A DNA stretch of 64,000 nt, taken from positions 1 to 64,000 of the forward strand of contig JACKPU010000011.1 of assembly GCA_024233285.1 (NCBI GenBank), in the 5' to 3' direction. The stretch is from Opitutaceae bacterium. Its GTDB lineage: Bacteria; Verrucomicrobiota; Verrucomicrobiia; Opitutales; Opitutaceae. Numbering within the stretch: the stretch's first letter is position 1; each line of letters starts with the position of its first letter. The notes under the pieces are model-generated. The model had not been told where the DNA came from and did not search any database. It was given only the letters and a program-made list of their open reading frames with translations. The translations under genes were made by a program, and so were the position numbers. Shown piece after piece: positions 19,357-29,206 of the stretch.

Positions 19357-20487
19357 ATGAAAACGATGATCGGCGCTTACGGCCCTTGGGTGGAAAGTAT
19401 GCTGCCCAAGGGGCCGGGCAGACTGTCGTTACAGCAGTGTCCGGCCGGGCAGTTTGCGGCGCGCCGCGAACAGGCGAAGGCGCGCGTCACGGCGCTGATC
19501 GCCCCACCCGAAATCAATGTGCCGCAGGCGCAATGTTTGCGGCAGTGGGAATTCGACGGACTGGCGATTGAGGAAATCGCGTGGTCGCAACCGGCGGGTG
19601 GGCCGACCTTGGCGTGGGTGTTGAAACCGGTGCATGCCACCGGCCGGCTGCCCGGCGTGCTCGCGTTGCACGATCACGGACGGTTCAAGTTTTTCGGCAA
19701 GGAGAAGATCGCGCAGACCGGTGCCGTGGTGCACCCGCGGGTCGCGCAACACCGGGCCGACGCGTATGAAGGCCTCGCGTGGGCCAACGAACTGGCGAAG
19801 CGCGGTTACGTCGTGATGGTGCACGATGCGTTCGCATTTGGCAGTCGGCGGGTGCGGCTGGCGGATGTGCCGGAGGATATTCACTGGGGGCTGCGCGATG
19901 ATGCGGATGAATCAACCGCGGGCATCGCGGCCTACGACGATTGGGCGGCCGAGCATGAACACGTGATGGCGAAATCACTCTTCAGTGCGGGCACCACCTG
20001 GCCGGGGGTGTTTTTCGCCGAGGATCGCGTGGCGCTCGACGTGCTTTGCGCGCGAGACGATGTGGACGCGAATCGCATTGGCGCAGGCGGGCTGTCGGGT
20101 GGGGGATTGCGCACCAACTTTCTCGCCGGGCTCGATGAGCGGGTGAAATGCGCGGTGAGCGTCGGCATGATGACGACGTGGCGCGATTTTCTGCTGAACA
20201 AGAGTTTTACCCATACGTGGATGTGCTACGTGCCGCTGCTGCCGCGCGATTTGGATTTCAGTGAGATCATCGGGCTGCGCGCACCGTTGCCCGCGCTCGT
20301 GCAGAACACTCGGGCGGATCCGCTGTTTACTCTGGAGGGTATGGAAGAGGCGGCGGCGATTTTGCAGCGCGTCTATGCGGCGGCCGGCGCGACGAATAAC
20401 TTTCGGGCGTCGTGGTATCCCGGCCACCACCAGTTCAACCGGGCGATGCAGGCGGAGGCGTTCGCGTGGTTTGCGCAGTGGTTATGA
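19357..20487 (+). CDS. Alpha/beta hydrolase, esterase-like
   Basis: 376 residues with no signal peptide. LPGVLALHDHGRFKFFGKEK holds the HG-type oxyanion block. IGAGGLSGGGLRTNFLA contains the nucleophile elbow GLSGGG with Ser. VQNTRADPLFT supplies the acid Asp and WYPGHHQFN the His. The layout resembles the acetyl-xylan-esterase/dienelactone-hydrolase-like proteins (an abhydrolase clan with a lid before the nucleophile) common in Verrucomicrobia glycan loci. The 31-base gap after the NagB-like gene suggests shared transcription. Likely de-esterification of a sugar in the cytoplasm; no precise substrate is supported. Confidence 0.78.
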   Translation: MKTMIGAYGPWVESMLPKGPGRLSLQQCPAGQFAARREQAKARVTALIAPPEINVPQAQCLRQWEFDGLAIEEIAWSQPAGGPTLAWVLKPVHATGRLPGVLALHDHGRFKFFGKEKIAQTGAVVHPRVAQHRADAYEGLAWANELAKRGYVVMVHDAFAFGSRRVRLADVPEDIHWGLRDDADESTAGIAAYDDWAAEHEHVMAKSLFSAGTTWPGVFFAEDRVALDVLCARDDVDANRIGAGGLSGGGLRTNFLAGLDERVKCAVSVGMMTTWRDFLLNKSFTHTWMCYVPLLPRDLDFSEIIGLRAPLPALVQNTRADPLFTLEGMEEAAAILQRVYAAAGATNNFRASWYPGHHQFNRAMQAEAFAWFAQWL

Positions 20488-20596
20488 ATCGCCGGATCGG
20501 GGGCGTCGGCGCGGACCGAACGGCTGGAAAAACTCATGCTCACAGTTGGCCAAAATATGCGCAGTCGTCCGCAGAAGGAACGGATAAGATGGCCGC

Positions 20597-23500
20597 GTGA
20601 ATGAGACTGGTCATACTCGGGTCGGTGCGCGAATCGACATATCTGATCGGTTGTGTGGTTGGCTCGGTCTGATTACCGTGCTGATCGGGGCGGGTGGGGT
20701 TACGTTATGGGTGGTGGGCGAATCCGCACTTTCGGCCTTCCGTGATTATCTTGTGCCCATGGCACCGGGCACGGCGGTGGTGTTTATGCTGCACGGCATG
20801 GCGCTCGCAATCCGTGGCGGTCGACGGTCGGAAAATGGGGCCGGGCGGTTGGTCAGACTGGCTCTGAGCGTCGGTGTTATCGTAGTGGTGCTGGACGCAG
20901 GCCGGTCGTGGGGGGGCGCGGCGATGTTTTGGGATCGTTGGTTCCCCGGGTCCGGTGCCGTCCTGCAGGGGGTGCTGGTAGGCGTGATGTCGCCGTTGAC
21001 CGCCCTCAACTTTCTACTCGGCACGGTCGCACTGGGGCTGACGGCACCCGACGGATCTGATCACCGCCGCCAAGTCGTCATGGTGGCGCCTCTCGCCATG
21101 CTGATCATTTCGATTTTGGTGCTCGGCGACTATTTTACTGGTGCCGTGGGTCTTTATGGGAGCTTGCCGGTGCCCATGGCATTTTTGACCGCAGTGGGAT
21201 TTATGGTTCTGAGCTTTGGGCTGGTCGCGCTGCATCGGGGATTTCCGGATTTTCACCGCAATGACGGCGGGGTGAACGACCGCGATGCGCCGCCGTCCTA
21301 CTTTTTCGTTTCCGCGGGCCTGATTGTTGCGATTGGATTGGTCGGCTTTCTCTACATCCGCAACAAACAGCATTTCGCCCGGCCGGAAGCCGTGGCCAAT
21401 CTCCATGCTGTGGCGAATCTGCGGGCGGAACAGATCGAGCAATGGCGGCAGGAGCGACTTGGGGATGCTAATGTAATTGCCGGCTCCGAACTGATCCGGG
21501 CTGGCTTGCAGCGTTATCTGGCCGGGCCCACGGCGGAGACGGAGCAGCCGGTGAGGGATTTGATGGAGAATTTGCGCCAGGCCTATGGCTATGAATCCGT
21601 CGCCTTGCACGATGATCAATATCGTCTGGTCCTTTCGGCCCCTAGTGATGCAGCCGATCATGCCATCCGTCTGAAGGCGCTGGTGCAGGCATGGTCAGTC
21701 GAAGCCGGCGTCGCGGAATCCGAAGTCTTCATGGTGTCAGATTCGGATCATGTGCATCATGTCGTAAGCGTGGCGATCCCTTCGGTTGCGTCGGACATAC
21801 TCGCGGGGCACCTGAGCTTGGTGACCAATATGCGCGAGGAACTCTTCCCGTTATTGGATAACTGGCCGGTGGCCAGCTCAACCGCGGAATGTTTGTTGTT
21901 GAATGACGATGCGGGCGGTTGGGTGATTCTCAATACCCTGCGCCACGCTGATGCGGCGGCGTTAACGCAAGCCAAGCTCTTTCAGTTTTTGCAGCTGCCT
22001 TGGTCCAAATCCGCCGACGGGCGTGGCGCGGGAGTGCTGGAGGGGATCGATTATCGCGGTGAGCTGGTCTTGGCGACGGCCCGGCGCATTCCCGGGACTT
22101 CATTACTATTGGTGGTGAAGATTGACCAACGGGAGGTCTTTGCTGCGGTCCGCTCGGAAGCACTGCACAACTTCACCTTGCTGGCCCTGTTCCTGCTCGC
22201 CCTGACCTTGACCGCGATCTATTATTGGCGACAGCGCAAGTTGATCCTGATGAGCCAAGCGCTGGCCTGGCAGGTGGAGCGCAACACCTTGGCGCAGCGG
22301 TTGGAGCGAGTGGCCGATCGCACCCCGGGCTTTGTCTATGAATACCGCCAGCGTCCGGATGGCACGGCGTGTTTTCCCTATGCCAGCGAAGGCATCAAGT
22401 GGGTTTACGGCGTCTCGCCACAAGACGTGCGAGATGATGCCGGGCCGGCGTTTCAGATTCTACATCCCGACGATCTGGCGATGATTCGCGAGAGCATCGC
22501 GGTCTCGAGCACGAATCTGACGGTGTGGCGGTGCGAATATCGGGTGGCCCGGCCGGGGCAGGAAATCAGGTGGGTGGAAGGCAACGCCATGCCGGTGCGA
22601 GACTCGGATGGGTCGACCTTGTGGCACGGGTTCATTCAAGACATCACCGAACGACGGAAGATCGAAGACACCGTCAAGGAGCAGCGCAACCGCCTGCACG
22701 AGATCATTGAAGGCACCAACGCCGGCACTTGGGAGTGGGACGTGCCCTCGGGCAGCATCACCGTGAATGAGCGCTGGGCGGAAATGCTGGGATGGACGCG
22801 GACAGAGTTGGGCCCGACCACAATTCAGACCTGGTCCGAATTGGTGCATCCGGATGATCGATCCAAGACGCAGGCCGAGCTCGAGCGTTATTTCCGCGGC
22901 GAAGTTGAGCGTTATGAGTGCGAGCACCGCGTGCGGCACAAAGACGGCCACTGGGTGTGGGTGCGCGATGTGGGCAAAGCCTTCCGCTGGTCTCCGGAGC
23001 ATCAGCCGCTCGTGATGCGCGGCACGCATGTTGACATCACCGCCCTCAAGGAAACGGAAGCGGCGCTCCGCCGTTCCGAACGCAATTTGACTGATATCCT
23101 CAATGCGATGCCGATGGCGGTTTTCTGGAAGGATCGGGAATCCGTCTACCTCGGATGTAATGCGATCTTTGCGCGGGATGCCGGGCTGGCGAATACTCAA
23201 GAGGTGTTGGGCCGGACCGATCATACGATGAATTGGAGGGACAACGCGGCCTTGTTCATTGCCGATGATCAGCAAGTCATCACCACGGGTCAGCCCAAAC
23301 TGGCCATTGCCGAGGAGCTGCCCATGCCGGACGGCCGGACGATTTCGATTTTGACCAACAAGATCCCCCTCCGCGACAGCCGTGGGGAAATCATCGGCGT
23401 CTTGGGCGCCTACACCGACATCGGCAGCCTGAAAGATGCGGAACGCAGATTGAAAGTCTCCTTGGCGGAAAAGGAGGCCCTGCTCAAGGAGGTGCACCAC

Positions 23501-24091
23501 CGGGTGAAGAACAACCTCCAGATCATCACGAGTCTGCTGCGCCTGGAGTCGGGGCGGGCGGCGCCTGCCGTGCGTCCCGTATTGCTGGAAATGCAAGGCC
23601 GGGTGCGCTCGATGGGATTGTTACACGAGACCATCTATCGCGCCGGCGTGTTTGGCCGGGTCAACCTGGCGGTTTACTTGGAAGGATTGTGTGTGCAGCT
23701 GAAGCGCGCCCAAGGCGGCGGACTCGAGCGAGTGCAGTTGGTGACGCGGTTTGAACCGGTGGAAGTCGGCATTGATCAAGCCATACCTTGCGGGCTCATT
23801 CTCAATGAACTGGTGACCAACGCCTACAAGCACGCGTTTCCGGTCGACCGCGCGCCAACTGCGCCGGCGATGCAGGTCACGCTCACGCGCGTCGCGGCTG
23901 AAACTGTATGCTTGCGCGTGGCGGATAATGGCATCGGGTTGCCCGAGGACTTTGCCTTGGAGCGACTGAATTCGCTGGGGCTGAACCTCGTGCGCGATCT
24001 CGCGGTCCAGCTGCATGGCGAATTGCAAATCGGGCAGGGTGCCGGGACGTCGATTGCGGTGATATTCAAGCCGGTTCCGGGTCGAAGCTGA
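20597..24091 (+). CDS. Multi-PAS membrane sensor histidine kinase (HisKA_2 type)
   Basis: 1164 residues from a GTG. Residues about 15-250 contain a bundle of six to eight hydrophobic helices. A likely extracytoplasmic sensing region follows (about 260-520), then a single helix near 525-545 (FTLLALFLLALTLTAIYY). Three PAS domains follow (about 565-690, 690-815, 820-950), with PAC-type endings such as WHGFIQDITERR. The kinase part has KEVHHRVKNNLQ (His near 966) of the HisKA_2 type, then LNELVTNAYKHAF (N box) and RVADNGIGLPEDF (G box). It should autophosphorylate and pass phosphate to a receiver domain, and the next gene starts with one. The start is uncertain because an ATG-like start in another frame lies close by. 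Confidence 0.9.
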   Translation: MNETGHTRVGARIDISDRLCGWLGLITVLIGAGGVTLWVVGESALSAFRDYLVPMAPGTAVVFMLHGMALAIRGGRRSENGAGRLVRLALSVGVIVVVLDAGRSWGGAAMFWDRWFPGSGAVLQGVLVGVMSPLTALNFLLGTVALGLTAPDGSDHRRQVVMVAPLAMLIISILVLGDYFTGAVGLYGSLPVPMAFLTAVGFMVLSFGLVALHRGFPDFHRNDGGVNDRDAPPSYFFVSAGLIVAIGLVGFLYIRNKQHFARPEAVANLHAVANLRAEQIEQWRQERLGDANVIAGSELIRAGLQRYLAGPTAETEQPVRDLMENLRQAYGYESVALHDDQYRLVLSAPSDAADHAIRLKALVQAWSVEAGVAESEVFMVSDSDHVHHVVSVAIPSVASDILAGHLSLVTNMREELFPLLDNWPVASSTAECLLLNDDAGGWVILNTLRHADAAALTQAKLFQFLQLPWSKSADGRGAGVLEGIDYRGELVLATARRIPGTSLLLVVKIDQREVFAAVRSEALHNFTLLALFLLALTLTAIYYWRQRKLILMSQALAWQVERNTLAQRLERVADRTPGFVYEYRQRPDGTACFPYASEGIKWVYGVSPQDVRDDAGPAFQILHPDDLAMIRESIAVSSTNLTVWRCEYRVARPGQEIRWVEGNAMPVRDSDGSTLWHGFIQDITERRKIEDTVKEQRNRLHEIIEGTNAGTWEWDVPSGSITVNERWAEMLGWTRTELGPTTIQTWSELVHPDDRSKTQAELERYFRGEVERYECEHRVRHKDGHWVWVRDVGKAFRWSPEHQPLVMRGTHVDITALKETEAALRRSERNLTDILNAMPMAVFWKDRESVYLGCNAIFARDAGLANTQEVLGRTDHTMNWRDNAALFIADDQQVITTGQPKLAIAEELPMPDGRTISILTNKIPLRDSRGEIIGVLGAYTDIGSLKDAERRLKVSLAEKEALLKEVHHRVKNNLQIITSLLRLESGRAAPAVRPVLLEMQGRVRSMGLLHETIYRAGVFGRVNLAVYLEGLCVQLKRAQGGGLERVQLVTRFEPVEVGIDQAIPCGLILNELVTNAYKHAFPVDRAPTAPAMQVTLTRVAAETVCLRVADNGIGLPEDFALERLNSLGLNLVRDLAVQLHGELQIGQGAGTSIAVIFKPVPGRS

Positions 24092-24194
24092 CATTTGACG
24101 AGCCTGCGCTCCCGCCTGATCAGGCTTACTTTCAGGTGCTTTTTCCAGATGCTTTAGCCGTGCAAGCTCAGGGAATCTTGCCACGGTCATACTT

Positions 24195-26891
24195 ATGAAC
24201 CCAGCCCGCATAGTTGTCGTGGAAGACGAGATGCTGGTGGCTCGTGACATCTGCCAGCAGTTGCAGGAGCTGGGTTATGAACCGGTCGCGACGTGTCGTT
24301 CCGGTGAAGAGGCCATCGCAGCCGCACGGAGCAAACGGCCGGATTTGATCCTGATGGACATTCATCTGGACGGTGCGATGGACGGCATCCAGGCGACGGA
24401 AAAAATTCTCGAAACCCAGGATATCCCGGTGGTGTTTCTCACGGCCTTTGCGGAGGAAACCACGTTTGCGCGCGCCAAGGCCACGGGCCCCTACGGCTAC
24501 ATTACCAAGCCGTTCGATGAGCGCGAACTCGGGCGCGTCATCGACCTCGCGTTGTTCAAACACCGCACTGAAACCCAAGTCCGGGAAAATGAAGAGCGCT
24601 TGCGGGCGATCACGGAATCCGCGCGCGAGGCCATTGTGATGATGGATGAGGCCGGCAAAGTGACGTTTTGGAATCCGGCCGCGACGGTGATTTTTGGCTA
24701 CACCCGGGAGGAGATGCTCGGCCAAGACGTCCATGCGGTCCTCGCCGGGGCAGCAGACCAGGCGCGGTATCACGCCACGCATCCGCATTTTCTCAAGACG
24801 GGTCAGGGCGGCGCGGTTGGCACAAACCGCGAGTTGCAGGCCCGGCACAAGGATGGACGGATGATCGACATCTCGCTCTCCTTGTCGGCGGTGATGCAGG
24901 GCGGGGCCCGCCACGCCGTCAGCATCATTCGCGACATCACTGAGCAAAGGAAAGTTGAGCGCCGGCTGCGTCTGCAGGCCGCGGCGATGGATGCGGCGAT
25001 GGATGCGGCGATGAACACCATCGTCATCACCAATGAGCACGGGGAGATTGAATGGGCGAACCCGGCGTTCACCCGGGTCAGCGGCTATACCCTGGATGAG
25101 GCGCTCGGGCAAAACCCGCGGATTTTAAAATCCGGCGAGCAGTCGGAGGAGTTTTACCGCGAGTTGTGGCAGACGATATCGTCTGGTCAGAGCTGGTCGG
25201 GCACCATCGTCAACCGCCACAAGGACGGCCACCTTTACACCGAGGAGGTCACGATCGCTCCGGTCAAGGGCGAGGCCGGCGACATCAATCACTACATCGC
25301 GATCAAGCAGGATATCACGCGGCGCCGGGCGGCGGAGAAATCGCTGCATGAAAGCGAAGAACGCTACCGGCTGCTGTTCGACGCCAGCCCGGTGCCCATG
25401 TGGGTGTATGATACGGACACGTTGCGATTCCTGGCGGTGAATGACACCGCGTTGCGGCAATATGGCTACACCACCGAAGAGTTTCTCGGCTCGACGCTCT
25501 TACGGGTGCAGATCGAAGCCGATGTCGCGGCGTTCAAACAGTGGATTGCGACCAACCGGGAAGTGCCGCTCACGGCGTCGGAAGCCAAGCACCGGCGCAA
25601 GGACGGCACCGAGATTCCAGTTGAGCTGCTCTCCCGCCCAATGCGTTATCAAGGTCACGAGGCCCGGCTGGTCATCGCGATCGACGTCTCGGAAAAGAAG
25701 GCGCTCGAGCAGCAATACCTGCGCGCCCAGCGGTTGGAGAGCCTCGGTCAACTGGCCTCGGGCATTGCGCATGACTTGAACAACATGCTCGCCCCCGTGC
25801 TCTTCGCCGCGCCGTTGTTGCGCAGCAGCCTGACTTCCGAGCGCGATGGCAAAGTGCTGGACGCGCTGGAAAACAGCGCGCAACGCGGGGCTGATTTGGT
25901 GCGGCAGATCCTCGGCTTTGCCCGCGGAGCCTCTGGCGAGCTTCGCGTCATCCAATTGAAGCACATCGCCCGCGAGGTGGCGGCCACCCTGGAGTCGACT
26001 CTGCCCAAGACCATCCGTTTGGAGACCAACATCGAAACGACAGCGTGGCCGGTCGAAGCTGATCCGACCCAGATCCACCAGCTCATCCTCAATCTGGCGG
26101 TGAATGCGCGGGATGCCATGCCGGAAGGCGGCCTGTTGGCCATCAAGGTCGCCAATCGCACACTTACGACTGCGGAAGCCGAGGCGATCCCCGGCGCTTC
26201 TCCGGGCAACTGGGTGGAGATTGACGTGACCGACACAGGCACCGGCATACCCCCCGAGGTGCTCCCGCACATCTGGGATGCGTTTTTCACCACCAAGCCC
26301 GATGGGGCGGGCACCGGTTTGGGCTTGGCCACGGTGCGTGGCATCGTGGTGCGCCACCACGGGTTTTTACAGGTCGAAACCAAGATGCGCAAAGGCTCCA
26401 CCTTCCGGATTTTTCTACCCGCCAGCGCCCGTGCGGCGGACCATGACGGGACGAAGGAGTTATTGCCGGCCCAGAATCAGCATGCGGATTACATCCTCGT
26501 CGTGGATGACGACAGCATGCTCCGGGATATCCTTGCCACGGCCTTGTCCACCCAGGGCTACCGGGCGATCGCCTGTGCCGATGGGGTCGAGGCCATCGTC
26601 AAATTCAACGACCATGCGCGCGAGATTGCCATGGTCGTCACCGATTTGGATATGCCCAGTCTCAATGGGGCGGTTCTGGCCGCGACGTTGCGCAAGCTCC
26701 AGCCCACGCTGCCGATCATTGGTATGACCGGTTTTGCCCGCGGCGTCGGCTTGGAAACCGCGTTTGATGAATTGAAGGCGATGGCCGACGCGTGGCTGGA
26801 GAAGCCGTTCAGCGTCTCAAGCTTTTTGCAGACGGTTGATCAGGTGGTGCGGGCGAGGAACGCCGGCGCGAGCAATCCGCCCATGGCTTGA
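24195..26891 (+). CDS. Hybrid sensor kinase: REC-PAS-PAS-PAS-HisKA-HATPase-REC
   Basis: 898 residues, cytoplasmic, no membrane helix. The N-terminal receiver has Asp55 (LILMDIHLDG) and Lys105 (YITKPFD). Three PAS domains follow at about 135-260, 270-390 and 395-510. The kinase core has His526 in GIAHDLNNML, the N box LNLAVNARDAMPEGG, the G1 box VTDTGTGIPPEV and the F/G2 region FFTTKPDGAGTGLGLATV. The C-terminal receiver has Asp817 (VVTDLDMPSL) and Lys870 (WLEKPF). A phosphorelay from the upstream kinase to the N-terminal receiver is plausible. Neither gene has a DNA-binding output domain. A 12-base unit at about 24984-25014 is tandemly repeated and encodes AAMDAAMDAAM at the start of the second PAS domain. 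Confidence 0.92.
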   Translation: MNPARIVVVEDEMLVARDICQQLQELGYEPVATCRSGEEAIAAARSKRPDLILMDIHLDGAMDGIQATEKILETQDIPVVFLTAFAEETTFARAKATGPYGYITKPFDERELGRVIDLALFKHRTETQVRENEERLRAITESAREAIVMMDEAGKVTFWNPAATVIFGYTREEMLGQDVHAVLAGAADQARYHATHPHFLKTGQGGAVGTNRELQARHKDGRMIDISLSLSAVMQGGARHAVSIIRDITEQRKVERRLRLQAAAMDAAMDAAMNTIVITNEHGEIEWANPAFTRVSGYTLDEALGQNPRILKSGEQSEEFYRELWQTISSGQSWSGTIVNRHKDGHLYTEEVTIAPVKGEAGDINHYIAIKQDITRRRAAEKSLHESEERYRLLFDASPVPMWVYDTDTLRFLAVNDTALRQYGYTTEEFLGSTLLRVQIEADVAAFKQWIATNREVPLTASEAKHRRKDGTEIPVELLSRPMRYQGHEARLVIAIDVSEKKALEQQYLRAQRLESLGQLASGIAHDLNNMLAPVLFAAPLLRSSLTSERDGKVLDALENSAQRGADLVRQILGFARGASGELRVIQLKHIAREVAATLESTLPKTIRLETNIETTAWPVEADPTQIHQLILNLAVNARDAMPEGGLLAIKVANRTLTTAEAEAIPGASPGNWVEIDVTDTGTGIPPEVLPHIWDAFFTTKPDGAGTGLGLATVRGIVVRHHGFLQVETKMRKGSTFRIFLPASARAADHDGTKELLPAQNQHADYILVVDDDSMLRDILATALSTQGYRAIACADGVEAIVKFNDHAREIAMVVTDLDMPSLNGAVLAATLRKLQPTLPIIGMTGFARGVGLETAFDELKAMADAWLEKPFSVSSFLQTVDQVVRARNAGASNPPMA

Positions 26892-27007
26892 CCGAGCGCC
26901 CGGGTGCGTTGGGTTTGAGGCGAGGGTTGCATTTCTGAGCGGATTCGAACCAGATTTGAGGACCCCCTGCCGTCGTCCCCCTCGATGGCCGCGCTGATCG
27001 CCACCCC

Positions 27008-28312
27008 ATGTTGTCCCGCATTCGAGATGTCCTGCCTTGGCTGGCCGTGGTCGTGCTCGCCGGGTGGGGCTTCTGGTGGTCCGGCCACCGGCGCAATCCA
27101 CCGGCCGTGGACGGCCGGACCGAGATCACGTGGTATGTGCCGATCACGCCGTTGCGTGATCTCTACGAGGCGGACGTGGCGGAGTTCGAGCGCCGGAATC
27201 CCGGCATCACGGTGCGGGTCATTTGGGTGCCGGGCAGCGAATACAACACGAAGCTCAAGATCCTCGCCGCCGCCGGGCTGCTGCCGGACCTGTTTTTCAA
27301 CGGCGACGTGTGGATGAGTTACCTGCGGCCGTTTACGCGGGACATCACCGACTTGGTGTTGCGCGATGCGGAGGAGATTCAGCTCGACGATTATTTTCCG
27401 GAGATTCGCGCGGCGATGCAGCTGAACGGGCGCTATGTCATTGTTACCGAATACATGAATCTCGCTCTGCTGTATTTCAACCGGCGGCTCTTCGCCGAGG
27501 CCGGGGTGCCTGAGCCGACGGCGGCCTGGACTTGGGATGATTACGTGCAGGCCGGGCAGGCGTTGACGCAACCAGGCACGCTGCTGAACCCCGGGGTGTG
27601 GGGTTCGTCGCGGGTCGAGGGGTGGTGGGGCGAGTGGCTGATCTACGTGCGACAGTCCGGCGGTGACATCTTTACCGCCGACGGCCGGCGTTGCCTGCTT
27701 GATTCGCCCGCGGCGATCAACGGCCTGCGGTTTTATTTGGAGAAATCCACCCGCTACGGCATCAGCGCGCCGGCGGGTTTCGAACCGATCAACGGCTTCG
27801 TCAACGAGCGCGTGGCGATGATCGTGGGCGGGCACGTCAACTACTGGCTCAACTACAATCAGAAGGCGGAACTGGATTGGGACGTGCAACTGCTGCCGCA
27901 GGGGCCGGTCACGCGCAAGGGTGGGGAACTCGCGATGGCGGGCTACAGCGTGAGCACCACGTCGCCGCATCCCGAGGAAGCCTGGGCGCTGGCCAAGTTC
28001 CTCACGCGGCCCGAGGCGATCGCGCGCATCGTGGCGCGCGGCAGTCTTTCGGTGCGGCGTTCGGTGGCGGCGGCGCAGATGCGCGACGCGCAGCCGGAGG
28101 ATCGTCCGCAGAATCTTCCCGCGGCCTACCGGCAGTTTCAATACGGCCAGCCCATCCCGCGTCATTCGCACTACATCGAAATCATGCTGACCATCGTGCA
28201 GCCGGAGGTTGATCGTATGCTGCTCGGCGAATTCGGTCCCGAGGAGGCGGGCCGGCGCGCGGCGGCGGCGGTCAACGCCTTCCTCGCCACCTTCGATCCC
28301 AGCGCCCCATGA
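27008..28312 (+). CDS. ABC sugar importer solute-binding protein, N-terminally anchored
   Basis: 434 residues. Residues about 8-26 are hydrophobic (VLPWLAVVVLAGWGFWW) with no lipobox, so the protein is probably tethered to the inner membrane. TEITWYVPITPLRDLYEADVAEFERRNPGITVRV is the family 1 binding-protein first lobe (shown in parts: EITWYVPIT and FERRNPGITV). LLYFNRRLFAEAGV and TWDDYVQAGQALT are the standard ligand-side blocks. PEEAWALAKFLTRPEA is the C-lobe. Its stop overlaps the permease start (ATGA), giving a three-gene importer 27008-30067. The ATP-binding subunit is missing here and presumably is supplied from elsewhere. The convergent GH2 enzyme hints at a beta-linked oligosaccharide as the cargo. 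Confidence 0.88.
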   Translation: MLSRIRDVLPWLAVVVLAGWGFWWSGHRRNPPAVDGRTEITWYVPITPLRDLYEADVAEFERRNPGITVRVIWVPGSEYNTKLKILAAAGLLPDLFFNGDVWMSYLRPFTRDITDLVLRDAEEIQLDDYFPEIRAAMQLNGRYVIVTEYMNLALLYFNRRLFAEAGVPEPTAAWTWDDYVQAGQALTQPGTLLNPGVWGSSRVEGWWGEWLIYVRQSGGDIFTADGRRCLLDSPAAINGLRFYLEKSTRYGISAPAGFEPINGFVNERVAMIVGGHVNYWLNYNQKAELDWDVQLLPQGPVTRKGGELAMAGYSVSTTSPHPEEAWALAKFLTRPEAIARIVARGSLSVRRSVAAAQMRDAQPEDRPQNLPAAYRQFQYGQPIPRHSHYIEIMLTIVQPEVDRMLLGEFGPEEAGRRAAAAVNAFLATFDPSAP

Positions 28313-29205
28313 ACATCCGTCGTGCCGAACGTGTGACCTTCTGGCTATTTGCCGGCCCCGCCCTGCTGGGTTTCGTGGCGTTCAGCCTGTGGCCGATGTT
28401 GTATTCGCTGTGGTTGAGCTTTTGCCAATACGAGGTCATCGCCCCGCCGCGTTTCATCGGCCTGCGCAACTATATCTTTCTGTTCCAGCATGACGCGGCC
28501 TTCTGGCCGTCCGTGCGGGTGACGCTGATCTTCACGGTGGTGCAGGTGCCGCTGGCGATCCTTGCCGCGCTGGCCTTTGCGCTGCTGCTGCACCAACCGG
28601 TGCGGGCGCGCGGTTTCTGGCGCGCGATTTACTTCATGCCTTCGATCCTGCCGCAGGCGGCCTACGCCGTGATTTTCGGTTACATTTTTCAGGGCGACGG
28701 CGGTCTGCTCAACCGCCTGCTGGCGCTCGGCGGCATCGAGGGCAAGGCCTGGACGATGTCGCCCGACTGGGCGCTGCCGGTGCTGATCATGATGAGTCTG
28801 TGGGGTTTTGGTTACCCGATGGTGATTTTTCTCGCGGGATTGCAGAACGTGCCGCGCGAACTTCACGAAGCGGCGCACATTGACGGTGCCGGCGCTTGGG
28901 CGCGGTTCCGGCACATCACGCTGCCGCTGATTTCGCCCGTGCTGTTTTTCAATCTGATCATGGGCGCGATCGCGGCGCTCAAGGTCTTCGACCTGGCCTA
29001 TGCGTTCAGCATCACGCAAAACCTGCCGCCGGGCGGGCCGGCGCGGGCGACGCTGTTCTACGGGTTGAACCTGTATCAGCAGGCCTTCGGTTTCTTCCAC
29101 ATGGGCCTGGCCAGTGCGATGGCGTGGTTGCTCTTCCTTTTCGTCATGGCGGTCACGGCCGTGAATTTCGGTCTCAGCCGCCGCTGGGTCCACTACGACA
29201 ACTGA
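28309..29205 (+). CDS. ABC sugar permease, MalF type
   Basis: 298 residues with six transmembrane helices starting at AERVTFWLFAGPALLGFVAF. The cytoplasmic EAA loop is ELHEAAHIDGAGAWARFRHITLPLISP, seen here as EAAHIDGAG and HITLPLISP, where the ATPase subunit docks. It overlaps the binding-protein stop by four bases and is separated from the second permease by one base, so the three are translationally linked. It forms half of the inner-membrane channel. Confidence 0.93.
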   Translation: MNIRRAERVTFWLFAGPALLGFVAFSLWPMLYSLWLSFCQYEVIAPPRFIGLRNYIFLFQHDAAFWPSVRVTLIFTVVQVPLAILAALAFALLLHQPVRARGFWRAIYFMPSILPQAAYAVIFGYIFQGDGGLLNRLLALGGIEGKAWTMSPDWALPVLIMMSLWGFGYPMVIFLAGLQNVPRELHEAAHIDGAGAWARFRHITLPLISPVLFFNLIMGAIAALKVFDLAYAFSITQNLPPGGPARATLFYGLNLYQQAFGFFHMGLASAMAWLLFLFVMAVTAVNFGLSRRWVHYDN

Positions 29206-29206
29206 C

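Noticed and set aside
24984..25020. A 12-base tandem repeat in the hybrid kinase gene as a possible phase-variation site
   Set aside because: The unit is a multiple of three with fewer than three copies, so slippage would not switch the frame.
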